From the NCBI RefSeq assembly GCF_002865645.1, contig NW_020194512.1:2335183-2399182 (forward strand): a DNA stretch of 64,000 bases, in the 5' to 3' direction. Position 1 is the stretch's first letter; each line of letters starts with the position of its first letter. The notes under the pieces were generated by a model. It did no database searches, was not told the DNA's origin, and saw nothing but the letters and a program-made list of their open reading frames with translations. Shown piece by piece: positions 42,115-54,035 of this stretch. The DNA is from Hyaloscypha bicolor E. Its lineage: Eukaryota; Ascomycota; Leotiomycetes; Helotiales; Hyaloscyphaceae. A program made the translations under genes and the position numbers.

Positions 42115-44856
42115 GGTGAAGGATGTGAGGAGGGTTTACGGTGGTTGGGAGTGAAGCCTCGAAGGTAGGCCGGCGAAATATTCGATCGAGGGTTGGAATC
42201 GCGCAATTGGGTTTGGGTGTGCGTGGAAGAAGATCGACTGAGGTGTTCTCGTGTTCGTGAAGCTCCGTCAAGGTCACCTCAAGTCTGGCCGCTTAGGATT
42301 GCTTTTCCAGGAAGGAAGATGTCTGTGTATGTTGACAACGGGAAAAAGCAAAGTAAAACAGCGCGACAAATCTCGATCAGATGTCTATCGATAAGTCTTT
42401 GGGAATCAGAAACCGCATGGGAGGCATCGCAAAAAAGTAGTCACGACGTTACAAAAAGAAAGAAAGAAAGGTCCCAACGATAAGGGCCAACCCCGTTCAT
42501 ATTAAACCCGTTGACCAGCGCCCGCCCCTCCCAAAGCGGCCTGGCCTCACCCCAGACCCATCTTGACACCCTGTACAATATTAGCCGGTGGTATTGCGCT
42601 AGTATCCGCCATCCAGGGCCAAGTGCCCCAGAATAGTCCAAGTCGAAAGTTAAAATGCAACCAAGTGCGCGTTCGGCCAGGGCGTCACCCTGGGCAGCCT
42701 ATCTCAGGCCGAGAAATCTCGGCCTGCAGCTTGATGTGTCAAAATCCAGCAGGTCGAAAGGGTCGCGCGTTGTCTGTGGGCCGCACGGCACGCACGCTAG
42801 AACACGCCATTGAAAAGCCCTGAGCACATTCTCCTGCAGGGAAGGCGACGTTCTCATTGGCCTCCCCGAGAAGGACGGCCCAGCGTCCCGCTCAAAAGAT
42901 CGAGAGAATGCCGAGGAGTTGGTAAATGAAGAGTTGGTTTGAATTGTCTATGCGCATATGGCTGGTTGGGATGAAAGTCTTTTGTTGAAGCACCTTTTCA
43001 TCCGACGTGTCTCAGCTGGCGCGCGCCCTCCCGCTTCCAATAGTGGGAGATCCTTCGCAAATCATCCATGTCAACTGTCAAGCTTTCCGTCTCTTATCGT
43101 AGATGCACGGTTATCGAGGTGTCAGACGCACACAGAAAAGGCACCTTCCAGTCGTCGGGCCTTCACCCGTTTTGTCAAGCCACCCCAGACCAGGTGCATA
43201 AGGTATGCAGCAGGTAAGTCGTGATGTTACAGATCCATCCAATCCCTGCCGGTATATTTGCGGGGCGCTCTTGGTGTCCCTTGCATTGTCGAAAACCTTT
43301 CGACCTCACCTCTAGTAGGCATTTCTCATGCGCTTGAGCATTCTGAATGCGAATAATCTCTGGCAAACCAAGTGGCTAGCATTGCTCCTCAACCTTGACA
43401 TTGCAACATAAGCACTCATCTCATTCTCGTCATTGTATGGAGCGTACCTGCTTGATCAGAGAGGAGCTATTTCATGGCATCCTATTCGTAATATTTGTTG
43501 AGCTGAACGACATTGATGCCAGTGAGAACTTGTAGATTCATCATGTCCCCAAATGCTGTCTAATGGATTCCGTGTTGCTGAGTCCAGCTCAATGTCCTTT
43601 CCATTTTCTCTTGATATAGACCGCTGGATCGAGCTTTTCGGCTTCGCTGGTGTAAGCGTTGGACGAGCCGTATTGAACTTGCCCGGATCCAGAACGAGTT
43701 CGTGTTTCCTGAGGCGTTGCTCGGCTTTTTCTTAGTCTGCGTTCAGCTGCTTAGTTGGTAATGGTCAGTAGCAGTTGCGTCGACCGTAGCTGAGCAGCAT
43801 TGAATGACAAGTCTAGCTTTCGACTTTAACTCCCACCCATCATCCATTATATCGCGACGAATACCTCTGGGAAGTGGAAAAAGAGTGAACCCCTAGACAC
43901 GAGTGTTGAACAGCGGAAGTACTGGCCAATTGGGGTGCGTCCAGAATAGCCTTTCCTCATGAAAAGAGACTTAGATGCCATTGAAATAATGATGTGCCTC
44001 TCCCTATATTGTGCTTCTTTTGAGGTCCTGCTGGCGTGCCTTCGCATTGCAGTTTGGTAGCCTGGCTCCACAGGGCGCCGGCCAAGCATCACGCCGATGG
44101 GTTGGCTTCCAAGATCCGAGTCAATCTCGTACAGGGGACAGATCCTAATAGTGTATTGAACGCTTTCATTTTTAAAACTGCAGATGTATTGAAATGAAGT
44201 CGCAAGATGCGGCTTCACATCCCTCGTAGAAGCTCGGTAGTTGGAAAACAAGGGGCGATGCATGCAACTGGCACATGCAAGCCTCGCCAGCGGAAATGCT
44301 GGCACCCTCCACTTGGAGGTACAGTCACGATAGGGGCGCCTTGATGGGGCTGTAGAACCGGGTTGGGTAATTACATATATCATGCTTCTTCAACGCTTTG
44401 TTACAACAAATGGCTCTGATATCGGGCGCAAGTGCCTTCATGCAATCCAGCCATTCAGATGTCGGTATTTCCTCGCACAGAGCTCCATTGCTACCCGAAA
44501 CGCTGGTAGCCGTCCATCTATGTGCCCTATGCCCTACGGCAGACGTCAGTGTGCTGCTGGCAACCTTTTCCCGTGTGACTACGATGCAGATACATTTAAG
44601 GTATCCTCCCGAGTATCGTCCAGGGTTGCGAGGTGGGATATAGCAGCTCTGTCCCCGCACAGTCAAACTGGGGACTTTTTGTTCGCCACTTTCAGAAAGA
44701 CAGAGCCCGGGAAACTTACCTATGCCTAGTGCAAGAGAGTGTAATATTCTGGCTGCTTCCATCTTTTTTCTTGGGACGCCCTGCTCGTGTGGTTATGAGT
44801 CGGAGCACTGCCGATGTTCTGTGGTTAGTGAGTCATTTCGAATATTGCCGCTGACA
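42115..44856. other. Gene-poor stretch with low-confidence ORFs
   Basis: About 2.7 kb. Two overlapping minus frames with ATG starts (43847-44383, 178 codons; 44325-44762, 145 codons) have no recognisable motifs, and codon content does not favour them. A GAAA microsatellite lies near 42460. A compact hairpin, CAGGCCGAG / CTCGGCCTG with a 4-nt loop, lies at 42703-42724. Confidence 0.4.
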
Positions 44857-45834
44857 TTAATCAGGTGGCGGCTGCATCGTAGTCTGCCTGGTGTAAGGAA
44901 AGCGCTCTTGACTTTGGCTATCTTCCTCCTCGATGCCATCTGTATATCCAGAACTGGTATACCGCGGGCTATGAACACCTGCGTTGCAATATGCGCGTAG
45001 CGCAGTGCCAACCCAGACGGGGTCTCCAGGATCTCCCATTCCCATGCCAAAGGTTGGTGGTCGTTGTTGTCTGGTCAGTTCTCGAGCACGCTCCGCTTCA
45101 TCGACGTCTCCTTCGAAGAGCAGGTCAGCTAGATGGACGGATTCCCGAAGTTACCAAGTCTAGCATACCTTGATTTCTCTTTCGTTTTCCACCCATAGTG
45201 GGGTTGTCGATCTCCAGGGGTGCGCCTTTCAACCAGTTTCGTCCAAAGCTTATATCTGCGCGCATGTGATCCTCCTCTTCATCTGAGACCACACGAAATA
45301 TGGTTGGATGAGTCCTGCCACTTTCTTGCGGCTTGTGCCACACCAGCCTTATCGTATTGCCACTGATCAGAGACTGGAGCCCACGGCTTTCAAGTGCTGA
45401 CAAGCAGATTTTGCTCTCTTCGTCCTCGCTGTGTTCACAACCTATGGGCTCGGATTTCATAGAATTGCCTGATCCCTGGATGAGAAGAATAACGGTTTTC
45501 TGGAGAAGATTTGGGTCAGCAGACAGAACTTAAGGGTTATGACTTGACATACTAGGTTCGACGCTTGGGGGTCGGTCGTGTAGCGGGGGAAGGAGGACTC
45601 GGATTCGGGAGACGGTGGCAGATTCCCTTGTTTAGGAACTGGTGGAATGGTCCTGGGTATGGATTTCTGGACAAGAGCTGTTGTGTAACGTCTTATTTCA
45701 TGTTCAGAGGAGTCCACCACGCTCCCATCGAAGCCAGACTCGATCAGATGTTGCCGACGTGATGGCCAGTCTTCGTGTGGATTCGACAATGCCACTTCCC
45801 TTACAGCGACCTCCAAGTACTTCGGCAGCGGCAT
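44857..45834 (-). CDS. Fungal protein with a degenerate retropepsin-like segment
   Basis: Exons 45553..45834, 45169..45499 and 44857..45110 (GTATGT...CCAG and GTATGC...GAAG introns) give 288 residues in continuous frame. The middle part (TIRLVWHKPQESGRT, then FRVVSDEEEDHMRADISFGRNWL) resembles the second half of the aspartyl-protease-like fold in many fungal orphan proteins. The D-T/S-G triad expected earlier is not visible; a QGSGNS stretch stands there. The C-terminus is polar and ends QPPPD. The neighbour at 46640-47618, on the same strand, carries a better version of this fold, so the two may be old duplicates. Function unknown. Confidence 0.6.
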
Positions 45835-46639
45835 TATCCCATTCTGCAGATGGTTGCAGCCGTTGTTACTGAGTCATTCCGATGATGTCGCAATTCTTGG
45901 TAGAGATGTAGTAGGGACTCCCCCCGCCAAGAAGCTGTTGTTGTCCGGTGGGCGTCGATTATGCGGAAGTGAGGCAACGGTATGTCAAACCCCTAAGCAA
46001 TACAAAGCTCAAGTTGACGTAAATTTCTGGGAGAGAGGAAATTGAGCTGCTTCCACGACCTTTCCAATCGCGATCAGGGCGCTGCGCATTGCAGATAGAT
46101 ACAACCACCGATTACGGGAGACTGGAACGCAAATTAAGACACCCCGCGGCTTCCCGCCAATGGCTGGAGGACTTCAATTCGTTCCAATTGTCCAATTGCT
46201 CCACGAGGCAAGTAAGGTCAATAAAGAGTTAAATAACATAGCTTTCATACAGCAAGGCCAACTTATCTCCGCGCCTGCCAAAAGTTGGTGAGTTAGCCCG
46301 GAAGTGTGTACCTAACTGACGCCCCTTATTTCAGCGACTGTTTTCGGGTACTTCCAAAGCACGAAGGACCACACAACGCCAACACCAATGTATGTGAAAT
46401 TCATTCCACCCTGCTGTTCTTAGCTTTCCCCTTCACCGTCCTCACTTCCTACCTGGCGCTTGACCTACGCTACGCTGCCCTGACGCGGTGTTGGACGTCT
46501 GATTTACCTTTCTTTGCGCTAATCTTTTGCTCTCCTCTACTGCCTTCTCTCTTTCTCGCTTCATGTACTCTTTCTCTTCTGTACCGAGAAGATGACTCGT
46601 CAGTGGCGGCACTCAAACTTGTTTTCTCTCATTGAAGAG
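45835..46639. other. Intergenic, about 0.8 kb
   Basis: No supported gene. The plus frame at 46306-46635 is a T/C-rich promoter-type translation without motifs. Confidence 0.45.
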
Positions 46640-47618
46640 TTACACACCTTCAGTAGCGTTCTTCTTCGCTAGAACCCACACGGTCTTGTCAAATTTGAGG
46701 ATTCCTTCTTCGTTGAGGAGGAGGTGACTACCGAGGACGACATCAAAGGGTGCGCATTTATTGGCGATTCGGAACTTGCTCGTGCGAAGTTTGCGATTTC
46801 CTTGGGCAGCACACCAAGGTATCTCCACCATTTCAGTCGATTTCACTGTCTTTCCGCCGAAGTCAATAAATATAGCCTCACTTGTTTGGATCCTCTCCCC
46901 CAAGGCAAGGGTTGCCAAAGAACTTTCGCATATCCAGTTGTCTAGCGTGCCGGTATCAAGAGTGGCCGGAAAGGGGTGCCATTTATCTTCAGTTGCCGAA
47001 TACATGCTAACAAATTGTAGGCATGGATTAGAGTCATATTCCTACTTGAGAATTTAGTGCTGTTTACAATCTTGGGTGGAGCTGTATCACTTTCACCAGG
47101 GCGACTTCGGTCTCTGTCGCGTGGTTTGATGGAACTGGTTCTGGAGGTTGAAAGAAGCTGGGGCCGGAACCTGACGATGACGATTGGTAACTTGTCGGTC
47201 GTCGCGAACGATATCTTGCAAGTGGGTCGAAGCCACCATTCTGTTGACGTTTGGCAATCCGCTCTCCATGGTTGACATCTCTGGGAATGCCCGAAAATAG
47301 GAATCCCAGCTCCTCAAGTCGGATTTTTTTAATTTCCAACTCCATATCTGCCCACTCTTCGTCGGTCATATCTCTATAAGTTTCTTCCATTTTGTGTTGT
47401 GAAGTAAAGCAGCCCTGTTCGGGAGTTGAGCAGTTTCTATGAAATGGCGGTGGTTGCGCAGCAATCCTTCTCCGAACGGGCAGCAATGGGTGGTTATATG
47501 TGGTTTCAATCTCAGCGTTATGGGAATTGGCGCCCAATAGATGGTTGCGAACCATCAGTGCCATTTGGCTGTCTAGCCTTGACTCCCATCCGTCTCCAGG
47601 AACATTATAAAATGCCAT
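46640..47618 (-). CDS. Retropepsin-like aspartyl-protease domain protein
   Basis: Exon 1 is 47097..47618 and exon 2 is 46640..47041, joined by a 55-nt GTGAAA...GTAG intron; the frame is exact at 307 residues. The C-terminal 130 residues carry the active-site-like triad in FPATLDTGTLDNWICESSLA. Strand sequences follow, IFIDFGGKTVKSTEMVEI and APFDVVLGSHLLLNEE, and fit a single-domain pepsin-like (retroviral-protease-type) fold. The N-terminal half is polar with a possible coiled-coil (DEEWADMELEIKKIRLEELG). Such proteins are common in fungi. Whether they cut substrates or only bind is not established. Confidence 0.65.
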
Positions 47619-47760
47619 TGAAGACCACAGTTGACAGCAAGTATGCTGGTAGCGGAGCCTTCTCTGGTCCGCAGCCTTGAAATCAAGACAATTATTCCAT
47701 TCAAGCTGCGAATGTCTCTCTTATGAGGAACAGCGACGTACTAGAGCAGGCTGATTTTAC

Positions 47761-49181
47761 ATGTTGTCTAGCAAAGTCTTTTTTTGGGCATTCTCAGGAA
47801 GCTCCGATATGCCGACACCGAGTTGCGAGAAAGGTGGTGCGGGTGGACAGGGAGCCTCGTCAGCCTCACTTTTCTGCAAGGCAGATTTAGGCCCCCCTAC
47901 AGGAAGAGGCAGGTCAAGGACACTTGATAATCCGAGCCGTCGTCAATCACATGTTGGGCCGCTACTACAAACAACATTCCCCTCAGCCGACTCCTTCAAA
48001 TCCTTCAGGGCCTGGAAATTGATGTCCATGATGGAAGGATATCCGGCCATAGCTCAAATCATGAGCAATCACGATGAACTTGCGATATTCCGTCGCTTTA
48101 AAGAGTTAAATACGCTGAACTTACTTTATTCGCAAGCGGAAATCATACATCTGGAGGCGGAGCTCAAGAGCCTATGGGAGGTTGACAAGTCACACCCTGA
48201 AAGAGACTTCCACCACCGGGACTGGTGGTCACTCGCCTATTCTCAAGAAGATGGGAACAAAGAGCAATGGCAAAAGGTCTTGGAGATAAGAAAAAAGCTG
48301 GAAGCCTACAGTGGGTTTTCACATTCCCAAATTTAATTCTTCATAGCTCCAATTACTGCTTTTACCCTCTCGATATCAATAATTCATCAAGGGCTAGATC
48401 TCAGCGATGTATCTCCTACTACCCACATCCAGCCCCTTATCCTCACCTATCATACGGTCAGAGATTCTCGGCAAACACAACTTACTTGTGACGGTAATAG
48501 ATAACCGTCTTGCCCAGCAGGTATTCCTGTCTCGACTTGAGGCACCAAACCCTTATGATCTCGCCTTCCTCCGAGATTGGTTTGAGCGGCCCAACATGGG
48601 GAACTTCCCATTACGTGGTCCAGATCAAGAAGCTTGGAACAAGGAAACCGAAACCGACCTGCTTGCAACCCGTCGCCGAAGCCATGAAGATCCGTTCTCT
48701 AGCTGGTTCATCGATACCGTGATACCAAAATTCCATCGCGTGTTTGGGTCTCGCATTAAAGTGAGTGGTATTCCCTGGCATGCCTCTCCTCTAGTTATGA
48801 CAATCGCGGACCTAAGTATCACTAGAAACCTATACCAGAAGCTCCACTCTCAGAGATAGCCCACTACCCAGAGAAGGCACTCCTGACAGTAGTCAACATC
48901 CTCGGAACGCTCATAGCCTCACTCTTGCCCATCGTGTCAATCATCATTCTCTACTTTATCACGAATAAGGTCGTTCAACTCGGCGTCGCAGTGGCTTTTA
49001 CAGCCACGTTTTCTATTTGCCTCATATTGCTTACGCAGGCGAAGAGAATTGAGATCTTTGCTGCTACTTCGGCGTAAGGCTGCCTTGTGGTTTACCTCTT
49101 ATTTGAGAAAACTGACGGATGGGTAGTTTTGCCGCTGTCCAGGTGGTTTTCGTGGCAGGAAACGTGGTTGTCTTGGGATAA
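47761..49181 (+). CDS. DUF6594 membrane protein
   Basis: Exons 47761..48310, 48501..48760, 48826..49073 and 49127..49181 give 370 residues with all junctions in frame. The order matches the DUF6594 layout. First comes FRRFKELNTLNLLYSQAEII followed by a Glu/Trp-rich helix (EQWQKVLEIRKKLEAY). Then PYDLAFLRDWFERP and PFSSWFIDTVIPKFHRVFG. Three C-terminal hydrophobic helices follow (LGTLIASLLPIVSIIILYFI; GVAVAFTATFSICLILL; FAAVQVVFVAGNVVVLG). The third is created only by the last splice. The function of the family is unknown; it is a fungal membrane protein. The start is uncertain: MPTPS at 47809 is an alternative. The 190-nt first intron is long. Confidence 0.8.
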
Positions 49182-49518
49182 ACGAAGGTGCAGAATACTC
49201 TCAACCCATGGGGTCGGTAAAGCTTCACTAGCAGTTTGAGCTTATGGGAGGCTCTTGAGTGTTATAAGGGTGGTTGAAGGAGGGATTTTGTAATTTCTGC
49301 TCCATTTGATTAAGGGGATATGAGCCGCGGATGAATTAAATCGGACCCATCTCTAACTCATCAACCCTCCTTGCCTCATAAAAATCCCGAGGTAACAGGG
49401 AGTGAGCTGTGAGTATATGAATTCATCCAAATCCTGATATGCACCTTTGCGGCGTCTTCTGTCTCTATGGTATCAATACAACTACTTGTATCCTGTCACA
49501 TTTCATCGTTATTAATCA
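49182..49518. other. Convergent intergenic region
   Basis: About 340 bp between the 3' ends of the DUF6594 and Atm1 genes. No features seen. Confidence 0.5.
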
Positions 49519-51719
49519 TCATGATCTTGGCCTGTTTTCTCTCTCCTCCATATCGACATCATCGATATCAACCTCACGTTCCACCTCGCCCTCTTCATTG
49601 AACAAAGTCTCTTGCGCTGTTACTAGAGTCAGAAAGAGTAAAAGGTGGGGTGTAAAGGGTACTTACCACTCCAGAGCTCAGAATATAGCCCGCCAGTATC
49701 GATGAGCTCGCGATGTGTGCCGCTTTCGGCAACTTGTCCTTCCTTGAGGACAATGATCTTATCGCTGTCATAGATAGTCCTCAACCGATGAGCAACAAAC
49801 ACACTTGTTCTTGCCTTCTCTCTTAAGATGCTGTTGATGTTTTGCATCAGAGCCTGCTCTGTGTGGGTATCCAGCGCCGAAGTAGCCTCATCGAAGAACA
49901 GCAATGGTGGATCCTTCAAGATCAATCTCGAGACTGCTAGACGTTGCTTCTCTCCACCCGAGATCATCATGCCTCGTTCTCCTACCATTGTCTTGTAACC
50001 ATCTGGGAATCCAGAGACAATGTTGTGTATCTGCGCTCTTTGAGCAGCAGCTTGGACCTGCTCAGGAGAAGCACTCATATCACCATATCGAATATTGTGT
50101 TCAATGGTATCGTTGAACAAGGGAGTATCCTGAGGAACGACACCAATAGCCTTTCTCAGCGATTCCAAGCTAATTTGACGGATGTCCTGGTCATCGATGA
50201 GAATCCTTCCTTCTTGAACATCATAGAAACGGAACAGAAGTCGCAGGATGGTGGACTTCCCGCATCCACTGGGCCCAACAACGGCAATCTTCTTCCCAGC
50301 TGGGATAGTAAGAGTGAGATTCTTGAGGATTGGACGGTCTGTGTGATATCCGAACGTCACGTTCTCGAATTTGATCTCTCCACCTTTGGTGAGCTGTAAT
50401 GGCTTCGCATTCGGAACATCCTTGATCGCCACATTGACCTTTTGAAGGTTGAAGAGCGTCTCCATGTCCAGAAGAGATTGTCGAAGCTCTCGATAGACGG
50501 AACCCAAGAAGTTCAACGGGAGAGAGAGTTGGAACACAAGTTGATTGACCATGACAAGGTCCCCAACTGTCAGGTTCCCACTGGCAACACCATCAGCAGC
50601 CAGATACATCATTGCCGTCAAGGCGCTAGAGAATATCAGGTTTTGACCACTGTTGAGGAAAGCTAACGAGGTCGCGACCTTGATTGAGGACTTCTCATAA
50701 GCTTTCAACGCCTGATCGTATCTTGCAACCTCATACTTCTCATTATTGAAGTATTTGACGGCCTCATAGTTGATCAACGAGTCGACTGCAACAGTGGATC
50801 CTTTGTTGTCTGCTGCATTGGCTGCTCTTCGAAACTTGGTTCTCCATGCTGTTGTCCAGATCGTAAATGCGGTATACCCCACCATGGTCAATGCTGTAAT
50901 AGCAGCGAATTTCGCTCCATAGTGATATGTCAAGAGGCCGCAGACCATCGATATTTCCAGAGCTGTCGGTAAGACGTGAAAGACCATGGAAGTCAACAGG
51001 AAACTGATGCCTTTGGTACCTCGATCAATAGCTCTCGTTAGACCTCCCGTCTGTTTCGTGAGATGGAAATTTAGATCCAACCTCAACAGATGATCAAACA
51101 CATTGCAAGCCACCCTCCGAATGGCCTTCTGAGCAACACTAGCAAAGACCGCATTCCTCAATTCTGAAAAAACAGTTGCCCCAATCCTAGTGAGTCCATA
51201 TGCCAAGATCATAGACCCAGCGACTGTGGTAGCCGTGCCTCCCACAGCCACAAAATCGATATTCATTGAATCAACAATGCTCTTGAAGTAGAACGGCACT
51301 TGGACATTCAGTACTTTGGCTCCGACGAGCAGGCCCAATGACAATCCCACCCGGAATCTTGTCCCCAGACTGTCCTTTGGCCACAAGTACTTCGCCATCT
51401 CCTTCATGATAGCCCAGTCAGCCTTCCGCTGCTCCTTGTTCGTCTTGTCATCCAGAGCCAGAGGATCCTTTCGTGCTGTGGTAGTGAAGGCAGGTGCTGC
51501 CTTCTTCGCTGTTTCTGGTATCTTACCAGGGATATTATCTGCGGCTCTTGGTTCTCTCAGAGCTTGACTCGGTATCGTCGTTTGTTTTCCCTCATCTTTG
51601 CGGAAGCGACTTGTGCTGGTGAAGACCCTCAATCCAAGGGTGGGTTGGATCCATGGGTGGAGCCGGAATGAAGCTCTTGCACTCAAGCAAGAAGATCTAT
51701 GTAGACTCCTCACAATCAT
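49519..51719 (-). CDS. ATM1: Mitochondrial ABC transporter Atm1 (Fe-S/glutathione-persulfide exporter)
   Basis: Exon 1 is 49667..51719 and exon 2 is 49519..49622, giving 718 residues. An Arg/Ser-rich presequence ([20 protein letters not shown]) targets the inner membrane. Then come one six-helix ABC exporter membrane domain and one nucleotide-binding domain with Walker [10 protein letters not shown], signature [13 protein letters not shown], Walker [13 protein letters not shown] and the H-loop FVAHRL. The half-transporter works as a homodimer exporting a glutathione-bound sulfur species that the cytosol needs for Fe-S assembly. The short last exon encodes the acidic tail ([19 protein letters not shown]). 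The start at 51719 is the first ATG; an in-frame GTG lies two codons upstream. Confidence 0.95.
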
Positions 51720-52097
51720 TTTCACCCAATTTTTAGCCCTCCTATGGCTCTGAAATCATTGAAACCGCCGCCCGCATCGTTTTCGTGCTCGTTCGCGGAG
51801 AGCTTGGAGGGGTTGCTTCGTGAAGCTGTTCCTCGCGTCAAGAGAAGGCCGGAGATCGGACTAAAACCCAGAACAGGTAAAGAAGAGCTGGAGACAAGGC
51901 ACACAAAGTACGAATCGCGTTCCGATGTGCGATCAAAAGGATGCGGAATTCGTTTACATGGGGTTGATGTTCACAAGCTTACCTATTGCGCAATCAGGAA
52001 CTCAAGCCTTAGGCCAAAATAATTCTGTGAGGCAATTCTTGAAAGCTCATGATTTCGGACGTTTTGATATTGGCATCCACCAACGGCAACAGCAGCA
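51720..52097. promoter_or_regulatory. Divergent promoter between Atm1 and Aim24 genes
   Basis: About 380 bp separate the start codons of two genes for mitochondrial proteins, so both promoters lie here and could be co-regulated. No specific element was identified. Confidence 0.5.
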
Positions 52098-53362
52098 ATG
52101 CGCGGTCGAATAGCGTTAAGAAATGTTGCCCGAGGCTTTCGGCAGCTTCGACAACCAGGTGCTGGAGCTCATTCCCGGAGAGCTATCCAGATCAGCGCAA
52201 CGCCGACGACTGAGTCTCCCATACTCACTGGAGATGTTCTGGGAAACTCAATTGATGCGTCGACGGATCCTGAAGGTGAGGAAAAGTCTCACTTCTGGTT
52301 TGATAAAGCCTGCTGATACATGGTAAACAGTAGATGCTCGATTCGAAGTCCTTGGCGCGCCATACTCTCTTTTGTCTGTTTCGTTATCTGCCTCACAAAA
52401 ACTGTATACTAGGAGGGGCACATTGGTTGGAGTCAGTGGGAAGGCAGAAAATGTAATTCAAATTCCGAGCCCCATACAATTCGAAGTGATTGCTGATTCA
52501 AGTCCAGGCACAATCCACGTTATCCATCTTAGAACCCTTTCGAAGAGCAGCTCTTGGCATCCCATTCCTTTACCAACGAATCTCCTCCACAAGTCCCATA
52601 ACAGCCCTAATATCCACCAAATCGCCACTCACTTCCTTCACTGTATTACATCTTAATGGCACCGTGGACTGGATGGTAGCGCAGCGGAAAGCACTGCTTG
52701 CTTGGACTGGTCACACGCTTTCCGTTTCTCCATCCGCAAATACGAAAATGAATCTTGCTCACTGGGGGAATTCACAGATCACAGGGAGAGGTCTGGTAGC
52801 GTTGGCTGGCCCAGGACAGATATACCAGGTTACGTTGAGGCAGGGAGAAGAATATGTTGCGCACCCGGGAAATGTGGTTGCGTACACGATCACGCAACAT
52901 CCACCATTGCCATACAGATTCAAGTCATCGAATCTCAGATTGCAGATCCCAGATTTAGGGCTCGGGTATCTGGTGCCAGACATCAAGTTCTTCAGAGTAA
53001 TGCGGCAGACGGAGACGTGGAAATTCTTTACAAAGATGTTGTTCAACTTAAGGACGCAAGCGAGGAGGACGATATGGGGAGATCGACTGTTCTTGAAGTT
53101 TCATGGCCCGACGATGATTTTGATGTCTTCGAGAGCGTCGAGGATTAGTGATGTGTTGACCGCCAGGGATGTGAATGAGATTGCGGATACTCCTGCGGGC
53201 GTTGTGCAAGAGGCTGTTACGTTAGTCAACAAACCGAAAGAGGATGAGGGAATGATGAAACAGATTTCGGATGTGCCGACTGGTTTCCATGTGGCGGAAG
53301 TGAATAGGGATGGGAGTGTTGTATTTGAGGACGCTAAGGATGTCAAGCCGTTTATTCGGTAG
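52098..53362 (+). CDS. AIM24: Mitochondrial biogenesis protein Aim24
   Basis: Exons 52098..52275, 52331..52452 and 52508..53362 give 384 residues, close to the yeast length. The Arg-rich N-terminus ([17 protein letters not shown]) is a mitochondrial presequence. The beta-rich TRAP-like core follows, with [58 protein letters not shown] and [18 protein letters not shown]. Aim24 sits in the inner membrane and supports MICOS and respiratory-chain integrity. It is divergent from Atm1. Confidence 0.93.
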
Positions 53363-54035
53363 GACTGAATGTGTATGATATGAATCAACGGATGAATGTA
53401 TTATACAAGAAGATCCACCCTGGTTCTTCAGATTTCTTGTTCCTGAGAAGTGCGAATATATGTGTTCAGAAGGTAGCTTTGAGAAGGCAAGGGAGCTCAA
53501 TTCATCCAGTCTAGTGACTGCCCGCCTCTATCGTCACAATAGCTCAGCCAATGGACACTTATTTCATCTGATCTCAACATCATTTCAATTCACTACTTGA
53601 GCGAATTTGTTGCACTTAGCACTCTACAAGTGTTCCTTTCCCTCACTTTTACTCGTCCGTTCATACTTACACTCAAGAATTCGATTTTGTTGCATATGCA
53701 ACAAAACAAAGGGGAGTGAGTGATTCACTCAAGTAGAGCTCGATCTGATGAAAGCTGGCATGAGGCTACAAAGACTCGACATTTCAATGTCCCAGAAATT
53801 TCGGAACATTGACTCCTGACTTGCAAGAAAACTTCTTACCAAACGATTCACTTTATGTGTCCTCGGCACAGAGTGAAAGTGATGATACAATCATAGTATT
53901 CAATAACCCTGCCCAACTTTCATGCTCTCTGAAACTCTGCTCACAACTGATAGACTCCAATAATCCAATCAATGCTCAATAACTCCAACAATGCAACGCC
54001 TCTCTGCCCCCCACACACTAGCTAAGCTTTCATAA
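53363..54035. other. Convergent intergenic region with a perfect palindrome
   Basis: About 670 bp between the Aim24 and kinesin 3' ends. It contains the 22-bp palindrome at 53685-53706. No gene is supported. Confidence 0.5.
53685..53706. repeat. 22-bp perfect palindrome
   Basis: TTTTGTTGCAT is followed directly by its reverse complement ATGCAACAAAA, with no spacer. CACTCAAG occurs on both sides. It lies midway between two convergent genes. It could be a protein-binding site or mark the core of a small inverted-repeat element. Confidence 0.8.

Noticed and set aside
42703..42724. GC-rich hairpin resembling a bacterial terminator.
   Set aside because: The sequence is clearly eukaryotic, with no gene ending there. 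Treated only as a local inverted repeat.
43847..44762. Two overlapping minus-strand ATG frames of 178 and 145 codons.
   Set aside because: There are no motifs, splice support or compositional sign of coding, and both strands are open here. Not called as genes.
46306..46635. A 109-codon plus-strand frame.
   Set aside because: It is T/C-rich leader-like sequence with no domain, lying in the intergenic space between two minus-strand genes.
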